Origin: Pseudomonas sivasensis
GTDB taxonomy: Bacteria > Pseudomonadota > Gammaproteobacteria > Pseudomonadales > Pseudomonadaceae
DNA: 64,000 bases
Assembly (NCBI RefSeq): GCF_013778505.1
Contig: NZ_JAAOWU010000002.1
Location: 62,001-126,000, forward strand
Direction of reading: 5' to 3'
Below, one piece after another: positions 18,704-27,759 of the stretch. The position numbers were made by a program, and so were the translations under genes. Positions within the stretch are counted from its first letter, which is position 1. Each line of letters opens with the position of its first letter. The notes under the pieces are model-generated. The model saw nothing but the letters and a program-made list of their open reading frames with translations. It was not told the DNA's origin and made no database searches.

Positions 18704-19877
18704 GGTCGGGCTCCAGGGCGCCTAGCAAGCGGAAACACTCTTCCAATGCGTTTAACAATAGCTGCACCTGCGCCTCGCTGTGGGCCGCCGTCAATGTCAC
18801 GCGCAAACGGGCGCTGCCGACGGGTACCGTTGGTGGTCGGATCGCGGTGACCATCAAGCCGCGCTCGCGCAGCATCTGGGACAAACGCACGGCTCTGGCG
18901 CTGTCGCCAATCAGGATCGGTTGGATCGGCGTAAAGCTGTGCATCAAGTCCAGGCCGAGCTGCTCGGCGCCCTGCCGGAACTGGCGGATCAGGCCATTGA
19001 GGTGTTCACGCCGCCAATGTTCGGTGCGCAGCAGCTCCAGGCTTTTCAACGTGGCGCAGGCCAACGCGGGTGGTTGGCTGGTGGTGTAGATATACGGCCG
19101 GGCGAACTGGATCAGGCTTTCGATCAATTCTTCACTGCCAGCCACAAACGCGCCGGCGGTGCCGAAGGCTTTGCCCAGGGTGCCGACCAGTACCGGCACG
19201 TCTTCCTGACTCAAGCCAAAATGCTCGACGATCCCTGCGCCGTTGGCCCCCAACGGGCCGAAACCATGGGCGTCGTCCACCATCAGCCAGGCGCCTTTGG
19301 CCTTGGCCTCACGGGCCAGCGCGGGCAAGTCGGCCAAATCGCCGTCCATGCTGAACACGCCATCGGTGACCACCAACGTATTACCGGTGGCTTTCTCCAG
19401 GCGCTTGGCCAGGCTGGCGGCGTCGTTATGCAAGTAGCGATTGAACCGCGCACCGGACAGCAAGCCCGCATCCAGCAAGGACGCGTGATTGAGACGGTCT
19501 TGCAGCACCGTATCGCCCTGCCCCACCAGCGCCGTGACTGCGCCCATATTGGCCATGTAGCCCGTGGTAAAAAGCAGCGCACGGGGGCGACCGGTCAGGT
19601 CAGCCAGGGCCTCTTCCAGTTCATGGTGCGGCGTGGCGTGCCCGACCACCAAATGCGATGCGCCACCGCCCACGCCCCAACGGGACGCACCGGCACGCCA
19701 GGCTTCGATCACTTGAGGATGATTGGCCAGGCCCAGGTAGTCGTTATTGCAGAAGGCGAGCAACGGTTGGCCGTCGACCACCACTTCAGGGCCTTGGGGG
19801 CTCTGCAGCAGTGGCCGCTGACGGTAAAGGTGTTCGGCACGGCGGGCAGCGAGGCGCGCGGATAGATCAAAAGACAT
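18696..19877 (-). CDS. bioF: BioF, 8-amino-7-oxononanoate synthase
   Basis: 393 residues. PLP-dependent decarboxylative condensation of pimeloyl-ACP (or -CoA) with L-alanine. Seen are [13 protein letters not shown], the [11 protein letters not shown] segment, the [13 protein letters not shown] stretch with the PLP aspartate and histidine, and the Schiff-base lysine in [12 protein letters not shown]. It follows bioB after a REP doublet at 19914-20006 and overlaps bioH. Confidence 0.95.
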   Translation of the reverse strand: MSFDLSARLAARRAEHLYRQRPLLQSPQGPEVVVDGQPLLAFCNNDYLGLANHPQVIEAWRAGASRWGVGGGASHLVVGHATPHHELEEALADLTGRPRALLFTTGYMANMGAVTALVGQGDTVLQDRLNHASLLDAGLLSGARFNRYLHNDAASLAKRLEKATGNTLVVTDGVFSMDGDLADLPALAREAKAKGAWLMVDDAHGFGPLGANGAGIVEHFGLSQEDVPVLVGTLGKAFGTAGAFVAGSEELIESLIQFARPYIYTTSQPPALACATLKSLELLRTEHWRREHLNGLIRQFRQGAEQLGLDLMHSFTPIQPILIGDSARAVRLSQMLRERGLMVTAIRPPTVPVGSARLRVTLTAAHSEAQVQLLLNALEECFRLLGALEPDHA

Positions 19878-19913
19878 GCAGGCCTCGGACTAGCAGGATT
19901 AACTCGATCAAAT

Positions 19914-20006
19914 TGTAGGAGGAGGCTTGCCCTTGATAGCGGTGGGCCAGTCACTTTATTTATCGACTGACACTCCCTAATCGGGGGCAAGCCCCCTCCC
20001 ACATTG
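19914..20006. repeat. REP doublet inside the bio operon (between bioB and bioF)
   Basis: Two inverted REP copies: GTAGGAGGAGGCTTGCC at one end and GGGGGCAAGCCCCCTCCCAC at the other, with about 50 bp between. The element separates bioB from bioF on the same transcript. Confidence 0.8.
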
Positions 20007-20020
20007 GCCTTTCATTTCAA

Positions 20021-21076
20021 TCAGACGACAGCGTTGTAGAACTGCTCGCTGCTCTTCTGCTCGACCAACGCCTGCTCAATCGCCGCTTGATGCACTTCAT
20101 CGGCGTGCTCTTCACGGGCTTCCGGCAGGATGCCCAGGCGCGAGAACAGTTGCATGTCCTTGTCGGCCTGCGGGTTGGCGGTGGTCAGCAGTTTGTCGCC
20201 GTAGAAAATCGAGTTGGCGCCGGCGAAAAACGCCAGGGCCTGCATCTGCTCGTTCATGGCTTCACGGCCGGCGGACAGCCGCACATGGGACTGAGGCATC
20301 AGGATGCGCGCCACGGCGAGCATCCGGATGAAGTCGAACGGGTCGATGTCTTCGGCGTTTTCCAGCGGCGTACCGGCCACTTTCACCAGCATGTTGATCG
20401 GCACCGACTCCGGATGCTCCGGCAGGTTGGCCAACTGGATCAGCAGGTTGGCACGGTCGTCGAGGGACTCGCCCATGCCGAGGATGCCGCCGGAACAGAT
20501 CTTCATCCCCGAATCACGTACATAGGCCAGGGTTTGCAGGCGCTCGCTGTAGGTGCGGGTAGTGATGATGCTGCCGTAGAACTCCGGCGAGGTGTCCAGG
20601 TTGTGGTTGTAGTAGTCGAGGCCGGCCTGGGCCAGGGCTTCGGTCTGGTCCTGGTCAAGACGGCCGAGGGTCATGCAGGTTTCCAGGCCCATGGCCTTCA
20701 CGCCTTTGACCATCTGCAGCACGTACGGCATGTCTTTGGCCGACGGGTGTTTCCAGGCGGCGCCCATGCAGAAGCGCGTCGAACCGATGGCCTTGGCGCG
20801 GGCAGCCTCTTCGAGGACCTTCTGCACTTCCATCAGCTTTTCTTTTTCCAGGCCAGTGTTGTAGTGGCCCGACTGCGGACAATATTTGCAATCTTCCGGA
20901 CAGGCGCCGGTTTTGATCGACAGCAGGGTCGACACCTGCACACGGTTCGCGTCGAAATGCGCACGGTGTACGGTCTGCGCCTGGAACAACAGGTCATTGA
21001 ACGGCTGCACAAACAGTGCTTTGACTTCAGCCAGGGACCAATCGTGACGCAAGGTGGCGGTGATGCTGGCGCTCAT
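20021..21076 (-). CDS. bioB: BioB, biotin synthase
   Basis: 351-residue radical-SAM enzyme that inserts sulfur into dethiobiotin. The SAM cluster motif [11 protein letters not shown] is at about residues 59-69. [13 protein letters not shown] and [10 protein letters not shown] (substrate and second-cluster region) are also conserved. It is the first gene of the operon and has a near-consensus promoter at 21152-21180. The gene is read divergently from the ComF-like gene. Confidence 0.97.
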   Translation of the reverse strand: MSASITATLRHDWSLAEVKALFVQPFNDLLFQAQTVHRAHFDANRVQVSTLLSIKTGACPEDCKYCPQSGHYNTGLEKEKLMEVQKVLEEAARAKAIGSTRFCMGAAWKHPSAKDMPYVLQMVKGVKAMGLETCMTLGRLDQDQTEALAQAGLDYYNHNLDTSPEFYGSIITTRTYSERLQTLAYVRDSGMKICSGGILGMGESLDDRANLLIQLANLPEHPESVPINMLVKVAGTPLENAEDIDPFDFIRMLAVARILMPQSHVRLSAGREAMNEQMQALAFFAGANSIFYGDKLLTTANPQADKDMQLFSRLGILPEAREEHADEVHQAAIEQALVEQKSSEQFYNAVV

Positions 21077-21151
21077 GGGCGATTCCTTGATTATGCTTTG
21101 GCAAACGCTGCGGGAAGGGCAATACCCACAGGCGCGACACGGATGCTCGGC

Positions 21152-21180
21152 ATATTTAAGGAAGATTCATGCACTGTCAA
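21152..21180 (-). promoter_or_regulatory. Sigma70-type promoter of bioB
   Basis: On the minus strand a perfect TTGACA (21175-21180) is followed after exactly 17 nt by AAATAT (21152-21157). The -35 box overlaps codons 3-4 of the divergent comF-like gene. No clear BirA-type operator was seen. Confidence 0.7.
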
Positions 21181-21906
21181 CCAAGATACAAACACGAAGT
21201 TTACATCTGGTTAAAAAACATACGCACCTGTTTAATCTGCGATGAGGCCACAGAAACAGACGATTGTGTGTGCAACGTCTGCGAAACCGAGCTGCCCTGG
21301 CTGATGGAGCACTGCCAGACCTGCGCGCTACCTTTGGCGATGGACGGTTTGATCTGCGGCCAATGCGTGAAACACCCCCCCGCCTTTAAACAAGTAATCG
21401 CCCCCTGGACCTACAGCTTTCCCGTGGACACCTTGATCAGTCGCTTCAAGCACCAGGCGCGCTGGCCCCTCGGGCATCTACTGGGGCACTTGCTGGGGCA
21501 ACACCTGCGGGATCGCTTCGACAACAACGAACTCACCCGCCCAGACGTTCTGCTGCCGGTACCCATGGCCCGCCAGCGCTTGCGCGAGCGTGGTTATAAC
21601 CAGGCGCTGATGCTGGCGCGCTGGCTCAGTGCCGACCTGAATATCCCCTACGATGAACACCTGTTATTACGCCCCCATGAAACCATGGCGCAACAGACCC
21701 TCGACGCCAAGGCGCGCAAACGCAACCTGCTCAACGCCTTCGCCCTGACCCCTGACGCCCTTGTACAAGGCCGCCACCTGGCGCTGGTGGACGACGTGCT
21801 CACCACCGGCGCCACCGCCCACAGCCTGGCGCGGCTGTTGATCAACGCCGGCGCGCGACAGGTGGACGTGTACTGCTTGGCCCGCACACCCAAGCCCGGC
21901 ACTTGA
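21169..21906 (+). CDS. comF: ComF-family phosphoribosyltransferase-like protein
   Basis: 245 residues. The N-terminal zinc-binding segment has paired cysteines (CLICDEATETDDCVCNVC, then CQTC and CGQC). The C-terminal half is a type I phosphoribosyltransferase fold with DVLLPVPMARQRLRERGYNQA and the PRPP loop LALVDDVLTTGATAHS. Homologues (ComF/GntX) take part in DNA uptake and use. ATG 21169 follows AAGGAAG by 4 nt. It is divergent from bioB, and the regulator at 21953 follows. Confidence 0.9.
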   Translation: MHCQPRYKHEVYIWLKNIRTCLICDEATETDDCVCNVCETELPWLMEHCQTCALPLAMDGLICGQCVKHPPAFKQVIAPWTYSFPVDTLISRFKHQARWPLGHLLGHLLGQHLRDRFDNNELTRPDVLLPVPMARQRLRERGYNQALMLARWLSADLNIPYDEHLLLRPHETMAQQTLDAKARKRNLLNAFALTPDALVQGRHLALVDDVLTTGATAHSLARLLINAGARQVDVYCLARTPKPGT

Positions 21907-21952
21907 CTCTCATGCCTCACAGCCGCAACGTCCGCTCATCCCAACACAGCGT

Positions 21953-22723
21953 ATGCCCATGTCTCTTCCGACTTTACTGAGCCAACATATCGTCCGCCGC
22001 CCCCAACGCATCGCCCTGCTGGGGCATATCGCCGAACAGGGCTCCATCACCCGCGCCGCCAAGAGTGCTGGCTTGAGCTACAAGGCCGCTTGGGATGCCA
22101 TTGATGAACTGAACAACCTCGCGCAAAAACCGCTGGTAGAACGCAGCGTCGGCGGCAAAGGCGGCGGCGGCGCCAGGCTCACGGCTGAAGGGGAACGGGT
22201 ATTGCGCCTCTATCAACGCCTGCAAGCCTTGCAGGCTGAGGTGCTGGGCTCGGACGAAGCCGCCAGTGACTTCAATCTGCTGGGCCGTCTGATGCTACGA
22301 ACCAGCGCGCGCAATCAGTTGCATGGCCTGGTCATCAGAATTGAAAGCCATGGCCGCAACGACCTGATTCATTTGCAACTCGCGGGTGGATTGACCCTCG
22401 CCGCGCAAATCACCCACGACAGCACACAACGGCTGGAGCTGGAGATCGGCGTGGAAGTCGTCGCGCTGATCAAGGCTGGCTGGCTGGAATTGCTGGCACC
22501 GGATGGCGCCGTAACACTCGGACACAATTGTATGAGCGGGACACTAGACGCCATTCTCCACGCCGAGGACGGTCCCAGCGAAGTGCGTATCGCCCTGCCC
22601 AATGGCCAGGTTTTATGCGCCCTGGCGCAGCCCGACGTACTCATCGCCCTGGACGCCGCCGAAGGCCAGGCGATCCAAGTGCAATTTGCCCCCAGTCATG
22701 TGCTGCTCGGCACACCGGTCTGA
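21953..22723 (+). CDS. ModE-like TOBE-domain transcriptional regulator
   Basis: 256 residues. The N-terminal winged helix (RIALLGHIAEQGSITRAAKSAGLSYKAAWDAID in the first 65 residues) is followed by a ModE-like GGKGGGGARLTAEGERVL segment. The C-terminal part has two TOBE/MopI-like repeats (MLRTSARNQLHGLV and MSGTLDAILHAEDGPSEV). Proteins of this class sense molybdate. An ATG at 21959 is a possible alternative start. No molybdate transport genes are adjacent, so the target is unknown. Confidence 0.87.
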   Translation: MPMSLPTLLSQHIVRRPQRIALLGHIAEQGSITRAAKSAGLSYKAAWDAIDELNNLAQKPLVERSVGGKGGGGARLTAEGERVLRLYQRLQALQAEVLGSDEAASDFNLLGRLMLRTSARNQLHGLVIRIESHGRNDLIHLQLAGGLTLAAQITHDSTQRLELEIGVEVVALIKAGWLELLAPDGAVTLGHNCMSGTLDAILHAEDGPSEVRIALPNGQVLCALAQPDVLIALDAAEGQAIQVQFAPSHVLLGTPV

Positions 22724-22802
22724 GCCGCAGAGTTCTTCAAACTGCAACAACTTCGTCACACCCGCTCCTTATGGTGTCTGCAAAAACCGCAGGGAGCCTG
22801 AG

Positions 22803-24701
22803 ATGAGCCTATTAGAAGAAAACCAAGCCACCGACCTTGAACAGATGGTTGGCCTCACCCGCCGCCGCTTCATCGGCGCCGGCGCCCTGTGCGGTGCCGC
22901 GATGTTCCTGGGCGGCAACCTCCTGAGCCGCAGCGCCCTGGCCGTGAACGCCGCGTCCGCCAGCCCGCTGCTGGGGTTTGCCAGCATCGCTGCCGCCACC
23001 AGCGACACCATCACCTTGCCGCCGGGCTACAGCGCCTCGGTGCTGATCAGTTGGGGCCAACCGCTGCACAAGAGCGCGCCGGCTTTCGACCCTTCCGGCA
23101 ACGGCACGGCCAAGGCCCAGGAACAACAATTCGGCGACAACAACGATGGCATGAGCCTGTTCGCCTTCCCCGGCGACGACAACCGCGCGCTGATGGCGAT
23201 CAACAACGAATACACCAATTACCGCTATCTCTACGCCCACGGCGGCGCGCCGCAATCGGCGGAAGATGTGCACAAGGCCCAGGCCAGCGAAGGCGTGTCG
23301 GTAATTGAAGTGCGGCGCAAGGGTGACACCTGGCAGTTCGTCCAGGACTCGCGTTACAACCGCCGTATCCACGGCAACTCGCCAATCCGCCTGAGCGGCC
23401 CCGCTGCTGGCCACGACTGGCTGAAAACCAGCGCCGACAAATCCGGCAAGAAAGCCCTCGGTACCTTCCAGAACTGCGCCAACGGCAAGACACCCTGGGG
23501 CACTTATCTGACGTGTGAAGAGAACTTCACCGACTGCTTCGGCAGCAGCAACCCACAACAAACTTTCGACACCGCACAGAAACGCTACGGCGTGGTGGCC
23601 GCCAGTAAAGACATCAACTGGCACCAGCACGACCCACGCTTCGACTTGGCCAAGAACCCCAACGAACTCAATCGTCATGGTTGGGTGGTGGAAATCGACC
23701 CATTCGACCCGCAATCCACCCCGGCCAAACGCACGGCTTTGGGCCGCTTCAAGCACGAAAACGCCGCCCTCGCTGAAACCCGCGACGGCCGCGCGGTGGT
23801 TTACATGGGCGACGACGAGCGCGGTGAGTTCATCTACAAGTTCGTCAGCCGCGACAAGATCAACCACAAGAACCCCAAGGCCAACAAAGACTTGCTCGAC
23901 CACGGCACCTTGTACGTGGCGATCTTCGACGCGGGCAACGGCGATGCCGACCATCCAAAGGGCAAAGGCCAGTGGGTCGAGTTGACCCATGGAAAAAACG
24001 GTATCGATGCCAGCAGCGGTTTCGCCAACCAGGCAGAAGTGCTGATCCACGCGCGCCTGGCCGCCAGTGTGGTCAAAGCCACGCGCATGGACCGCCCGGA
24101 ATGGATCGTGGTCAGCCCCACCGATGGCCAGGTTTACTGCACCCTGACCAACAACGCCAAGCGCGGCGAAGACGGCCAACCGGTAGGCGGCCCCAACCCA
24201 CGGGAAAAGAACGTCTACGGCCAGATCCTGCGCTGGAAAGCCAATGCCGATGACCACGGTGCGGCCGATTTCAGCTGGGATTTGTTTGTGGTCGCCGGCA
24301 ACCCCGGGGTGCACGCGGGCAAGCCCAAGGGCGGATCGTCCAACATCAACCCGCAGAACATGTTCAACAGCCCCGACGGTCTGGGCTTCGACAAGGCCGG
24401 ACGCCTGTGGATCCTCACCGATGGCGATTACAGCAACGCGGGCGACTTTGCCGGGATGGGCAACAACCAGATGCTCTGCGCCGACCCAGTCACCGGAGAA
24501 ATCCGCCGCTTCATGGTCGGGCCGGTGGCGTGTGAAGTGACGGGTATCAGCTTCTCACCAGATCAGAAAACGTTGTTTGTGGGGATTCAGCATCCGGGGG
24601 AAACCGGCGGCTCGACTTGGCCGGAGCATCTGCCGAATGGCAAGCCGCGTTCGTCGGTGATAGCGATTCGGCGAGATGATGGAGGGATTGTCGGCGCCTG
24701 A
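22803..24701 (+). CDS. Tat-exported PhoX-like (DUF839) protein
   Basis: 632 residues. The N-terminus carries a twin-arginine signal (LTRRRFIGAGALCGA at about residues 18-32), so export is folded through Tat. The body matches the PhoX/DUF839 family: LPPGYSASVLISWG, FNNEY-type INNEYTNYRY, GTYLTCEENFTDCFG, WVVEIDPFDP, KHENAALA, GDDERGEFIYKFVS and DGLGFDKAGRLWILTDG. PhoX proteins are calcium- and iron-dependent alkaline phosphatases. ATG 22803 gives the normal Tat layout; the open frame extends upstream to 22602 without similarity. No Pho box was searched for with a matrix. Confidence 0.88.
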   Translation: MSLLEENQATDLEQMVGLTRRRFIGAGALCGAAMFLGGNLLSRSALAVNAASASPLLGFASIAAATSDTITLPPGYSASVLISWGQPLHKSAPAFDPSGNGTAKAQEQQFGDNNDGMSLFAFPGDDNRALMAINNEYTNYRYLYAHGGAPQSAEDVHKAQASEGVSVIEVRRKGDTWQFVQDSRYNRRIHGNSPIRLSGPAAGHDWLKTSADKSGKKALGTFQNCANGKTPWGTYLTCEENFTDCFGSSNPQQTFDTAQKRYGVVAASKDINWHQHDPRFDLAKNPNELNRHGWVVEIDPFDPQSTPAKRTALGRFKHENAALAETRDGRAVVYMGDDERGEFIYKFVSRDKINHKNPKANKDLLDHGTLYVAIFDAGNGDADHPKGKGQWVELTHGKNGIDASSGFANQAEVLIHARLAASVVKATRMDRPEWIVVSPTDGQVYCTLTNNAKRGEDGQPVGGPNPREKNVYGQILRWKANADDHGAADFSWDLFVVAGNPGVHAGKPKGGSSNINPQNMFNSPDGLGFDKAGRLWILTDGDYSNAGDFAGMGNNQMLCADPVTGEIRRFMVGPVACEVTGISFSPDQKTLFVGIQHPGETGGSTWPEHLPNGKPRSSVIAIRRDDGGIVGA

Positions 24702-24707
24702 TAGGCC

Positions 24708-24795
24708 GCTATCGAGGGCAAGCGTCCTCCCACATCAGACCGCATTCCTACAGGATAAACGCGGTCACCTGTGGGAGGGCACTTGCCCCCGATGA
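24708..24795. repeat. REP doublet after the PhoX-like gene
   Basis: Two inverted REP copies (TATCGAGGGCAAGCGTCCTCCCAC and GTGGGAGGGCACTTGCCCCCGAT) flank about 40 bp. The first is degenerate. Confidence 0.8.
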
Positions 24796-24880
24796 CAATG
24801 GCACAGGCGCCCCCTATCTCAGGCTTGGTGCGTTACCATACCCGGCCGGAAGCGGCGCCCTGCTGCCCGCAGGAGTTCCC

Positions 24881-25855
24881 ATGGCCCATCCGTTTGAAAC
24901 CCTCACCCCTGACCTCGTGCTCGACGCCGTCGAAAGCATCGGTTTCCTCAGCGATGCTCGTGTTCTGGCGCTCAACAGCTACGAAAACCGCGTGTATCAG
25001 GTGGGTATCGAAGACGGTGAACCGCTGATCGCCAAGTTCTATCGCCCTCAACGCTGGACCAACGACGCGATCCTTGAAGAACACCGCTTCACCTTCGAGC
25101 TGGCCGACTGCGAAGTGCCAGTAGTCGCGCCATTGATCCACAACGGCGAGAGCCTGTTCGAACACGCCGGTTTCCGCTTCACCTTGTTCCCTCGCCGTGG
25201 CGGCCGTGCGCCAGAGCCCGGCAACCTTGATCAACTGTATCGACTCGGGCAACTGCTCGGCCGTTTGCACGCGGTGGGTTCGACCCGCCCGTTCGAACAC
25301 CGTGAAGCCCTGGGCGTGAAGAACTTCGGTCACGATTCACTCAACACGCTGCTCGAAGGCAATTTCATTCCCAAAAGCCTGCTGCCGGCCTACGAGTCCG
25401 TTGCCCGCGACCTGCTCAAGCGTGTGGAAGAGGTCTACAAGGCCACACCGCACAAGAACATCCGCATGCACGGCGATTGCCACCCCGGCAACATGATGTG
25501 CCGCGACGAGATGTTCCATATCGTCGACCTGGATGACTGCCGTATGGGACCGGCAGTGCAAGACCTGTGGATGATGCTCGCTGGCGACCGTCAGGAATGC
25601 CTGGGCCAACTGTCCGAGTTGATGGACGGCTATCAAGAGTTCCACGATTTCGACCCGCGGGAATTGGCACTCATCGAACCGCTGCGCGCCCTGCGCCTGA
25701 TGCACTACAGCGCTTGGCTTGCGCGGCGTTGGGACGATCCCGCCTTCCCCCACAGCTTCCCGTGGTTCGGCAGCGAGCGTTATTGGGGTGATCAGGTGCT
25801 GGCACTGCGCGAGCAGCTTTCGGCGCTCAATGAAGAGCCGCTCAAACTCTTCTGA
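24881..25855 (+). CDS. srkA: SrkA/RdoA-like serine/threonine protein kinase
   Basis: 324 residues of the APH/choline-kinase-like fold. The N-terminal lobe has SYENRVYQVGIEDGEPLIAKFYRP, with the ATP lysine in LIAKFYRP. The catalytic loop is MHGDCHPGNMMC and the metal-binding segment is HIVDLDDCRMGP. The E. coli homologue YihE/SrkA protects cells during stress and supports Cpx-regulated survival. Length is normal (about 325). The gene stands alone between two REP elements. Confidence 0.88.
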   Translation: MAHPFETLTPDLVLDAVESIGFLSDARVLALNSYENRVYQVGIEDGEPLIAKFYRPQRWTNDAILEEHRFTFELADCEVPVVAPLIHNGESLFEHAGFRFTLFPRRGGRAPEPGNLDQLYRLGQLLGRLHAVGSTRPFEHREALGVKNFGHDSLNTLLEGNFIPKSLLPAYESVARDLLKRVEEVYKATPHKNIRMHGDCHPGNMMCRDEMFHIVDLDDCRMGPAVQDLWMMLAGDRQECLGQLSELMDGYQEFHDFDPRELALIEPLRALRLMHYSAWLARRWDDPAFPHSFPWFGSERYWGDQVLALREQLSALNEEPLKLF

Positions 25856-25863
25856 TTGCTTGT

Positions 25864-25896
25864 GAACGTGGGAGGGGGCTTGCACCCTCCTACACA
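25864..25896. repeat. REP palindrome (single)
   Basis: GTGGGAGGGGGCTTGCACCCTCCTACAC, a single imperfect REP copy just after the kinase gene. Confidence 0.7.
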
Positions 25897-25984
25897 AAGC
25901 AGACCGCATTACCAAGCCAGTCCCATTGCCTGACAAATATCCTTACAATCGCGCTTTGTTAGCTGCCTAAGCAAGGATTCTGCA

Positions 25985-26869
25985 ATGCACGCCGCCAACC
26001 CCCGCAAGGGGTACATCCTGGGCCTGAGCGCCTATGTCATCTGGGGCTTGTTCCCGCTCTACTTCAAAGCCATCGCCAGCGTACCCGCCGCCGAGATCAT
26101 CGTTCACCGTGTGCTGTGGTCGGCGTTGTTCGGCGGCTTGCTGTTGATGGTGTGGAAGCATCCCGGTTGGTTCCGCGAGCTGCGCGACAACCCCCAGCGC
26201 CTGGCGATCCTTGCCCTCAGCGGTTCGTTGATTGCCGGTAACTGGCTGACGTATGTGTGGTCGGTGAACAGTGGCCGCATGCTGGAAGCCAGCCTGGGTT
26301 ACTACATCAACCCGTTGGTGAATGTACTGCTGGGCATGTTGCTTCTCGGCGAACGCTTGCGTCGCCTGCAATGGGCTGCCGTGGGCCTGGCCGCAGTGGG
26401 CGTGGCGCAACAGGTGTGGCAAGTGGGCAGTTTGCCGTGGGTGTCGTTGGTGCTGGCGCTGACCTTTGGGTTCTACGGCCTGATCCGCAAACAGGCACCG
26501 GTCAAGGCGCTACCAGGGCTGGTGGTGGAAACCTGGATGCTGGTGCCAATTGCCGTCGCGTGGCTGCTGTTCAACCCCTCCGCCCACAGTGCGCAACTGG
26601 CGTTCTGGAGTACGTCCGAAGCCTGGTGGCTGGTGGCCGCGGGTCCGGTAACGCTCATCCCGCTGGTGTGCTTCAACGCCGCCGCACGGCATTTGCCGTA
26701 CACCGCGCTGGGTTTCTTGCAGTACGTCGCGCCGACCCTGGTGTTGCTCGAAGCCGTACTGCTGTTCGGCGAACACCTGGCGCCAAGCACGCTGATTGCC
26801 TTCGCCTTTATCTGGGCTGGGTTGGTGGTCTACAGCGTGGACGCCTGGCTGACCGTGCGCAAACGCTGA
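25985..26869 (+). CDS. rarD: RarD, EamA-family inner-membrane transporter
   Basis: 294 residues with about ten hydrophobic segments, beginning MHAANPRKGYILGLSAYVIWGLFPLYFK. This is the RarD subgroup of the drug/metabolite transporter superfamily; its substrate in Pseudomonas is unknown. The N-terminal WGLFPLYFKAI and the SWVGNSG-like NWLTYVWSVNSGRMLEASLGYYINPL segments are diagnostic. A perfect 11-bp inverted repeat follows the gene. Confidence 0.92.
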   Translation: MHAANPRKGYILGLSAYVIWGLFPLYFKAIASVPAAEIIVHRVLWSALFGGLLLMVWKHPGWFRELRDNPQRLAILALSGSLIAGNWLTYVWSVNSGRMLEASLGYYINPLVNVLLGMLLLGERLRRLQWAAVGLAAVGVAQQVWQVGSLPWVSLVLALTFGFYGLIRKQAPVKALPGLVVETWMLVPIAVAWLLFNPSAHSAQLAFWSTSEAWWLVAAGPVTLIPLVCFNAAARHLPYTALGFLQYVAPTLVLLEAVLLFGEHLAPSTLIAFAFIWAGLVVYSVDAWLTVRKR

Positions 26870-26887
26870 TCAAATAACGTACAGCAT

Positions 26888-26918
26888 CCTGCAAGCCACA
26901 GCCCGCATGGCTTGCAGG
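26888..26918 (+). terminator. Inverted repeat after rarD (possible terminator)
   Basis: CCTGCAAGCCA pairs perfectly with TGGCTTGCAGG around a 9-nt loop. No T run follows, so it may be a pause or mRNA-end structure rather than an intrinsic terminator. Confidence 0.5.
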
Positions 26919-26932
26919 CATTCACCCCAAGG

Positions 26933-27298
26933 TTATCCACAGGCCCATGCAAGATTTCCATGCATAACCTTGTGGACAAATTATTCCTCGTTACGCAGCT
27001 CCACCATCAAGTCATCGGCCAAGGTTTCCAGGGATTGCTGCAAGCTCTCCAGGGACAACGATGGTGGCACCTGCAACAACGCTTCAGCTGTGAACAGCGG
27101 GTCGCCACTCATAGGGGCCGGGCGCACATCCGTGCTCAAGCGCTCCAGGTTCACGCCCTGCTGACTCAATAACGCCGTGATCTCACGCACGATGCCCGAA
27201 CGGTCATTGCCCACCAATGTCATCACAATTGGTTTGGACGCCGAGGCCTGCCCAGTGCTTCCCTCACCCACCAACACGCGAATGCCGTGTGTGGATAA
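26933..27298. promoter_or_regulatory. Cluster of three DnaA-box-like 9-mers
   Basis: TTATCCACA at 26933-26941 on the plus strand, TGTGGACAA at 26971-26979 (minus-strand TTGTCCACA), and TGTGGATAA at 27290-27298 (minus-strand TTATCCACA). Two are exact matches to the consensus box. The first two lie between rarD and the GcvR-like gene; the third lies inside that gene. Confidence 0.4.
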
Positions 27299-27493
27299 GT
27301 CCTCCAGCGCCCCCAATAACGCCTGACGGCTTTCCGTAGGTACGCTGACCCGCAGGATCCCGGCAAACTGCCCGGCCATATGGGCCATGCGGCTTTCCAG
27401 CCAGTTGCCACCGTGGGCGGCAATGTTCTGCGCGATGCGCTCGACCAGGCCGGGTTTGTCGGCGGCGATAATTGTGAGTACAAGATGGTCCAT
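26981..27493 (-). CDS. GcvR-like tandem ACT-domain protein
   Basis: About 170 residues made of two ACT domains (MDHLVLTIIAADKPGLVERIAQNIAAH near the start and PIVMTLVGNDRSGIVREITALLSQQ in the second half). The layout matches GcvR, which restrains GcvA and so controls the glycine cleavage system in enterobacteria. ATG 27493 is chosen because it opens the first ACT strand; the frame runs further upstream. It is divergent from malate synthase. Direct regulation of either neighbour is not shown. Confidence 0.82.
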   Translation of the reverse strand: MDHLVLTIIAADKPGLVERIAQNIAAHGGNWLESRMAHMAGQFAGILRVSVPTESRQALLGALEDLSTHGIRVLVGEGSTGQASASKPIVMTLVGNDRSGIVREITALLSQQGVNLERLSTDVRPAPMSGDPLFTAEALLQVPPSLSLESLQQSLETLADDLMVELRNEE

Positions 27494-27759
27494 GGCGAAG
27501 CCCTCTGAATTCAATCTACAAGGTGGACCCGGGGGCCCACGAAAACAAATCGTGTACCATTTTTATATTTATCTGGAACAATCTAATAGTTTTTTGAGAA
27601 CATCCTGTTCTCCGCTGTGACCGTACGACCAAAGTGGGTCGCTAAACGACGTATTTAGTCTAATTTTCACAACCGCAAGTCATCATGTAGTATGCCCAAC
27701 CGTGCACTACATAATGAAAATCTGAAAAAGCGCATAAGCTCCGCAGAGTGAGGCAAGCA

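Noticed and set aside
26933..27298. Replication origin
   Set aside because: No dnaA/dnaN/rpmH/gidA neighbourhood, no AT-rich unwinding region and only three boxes.
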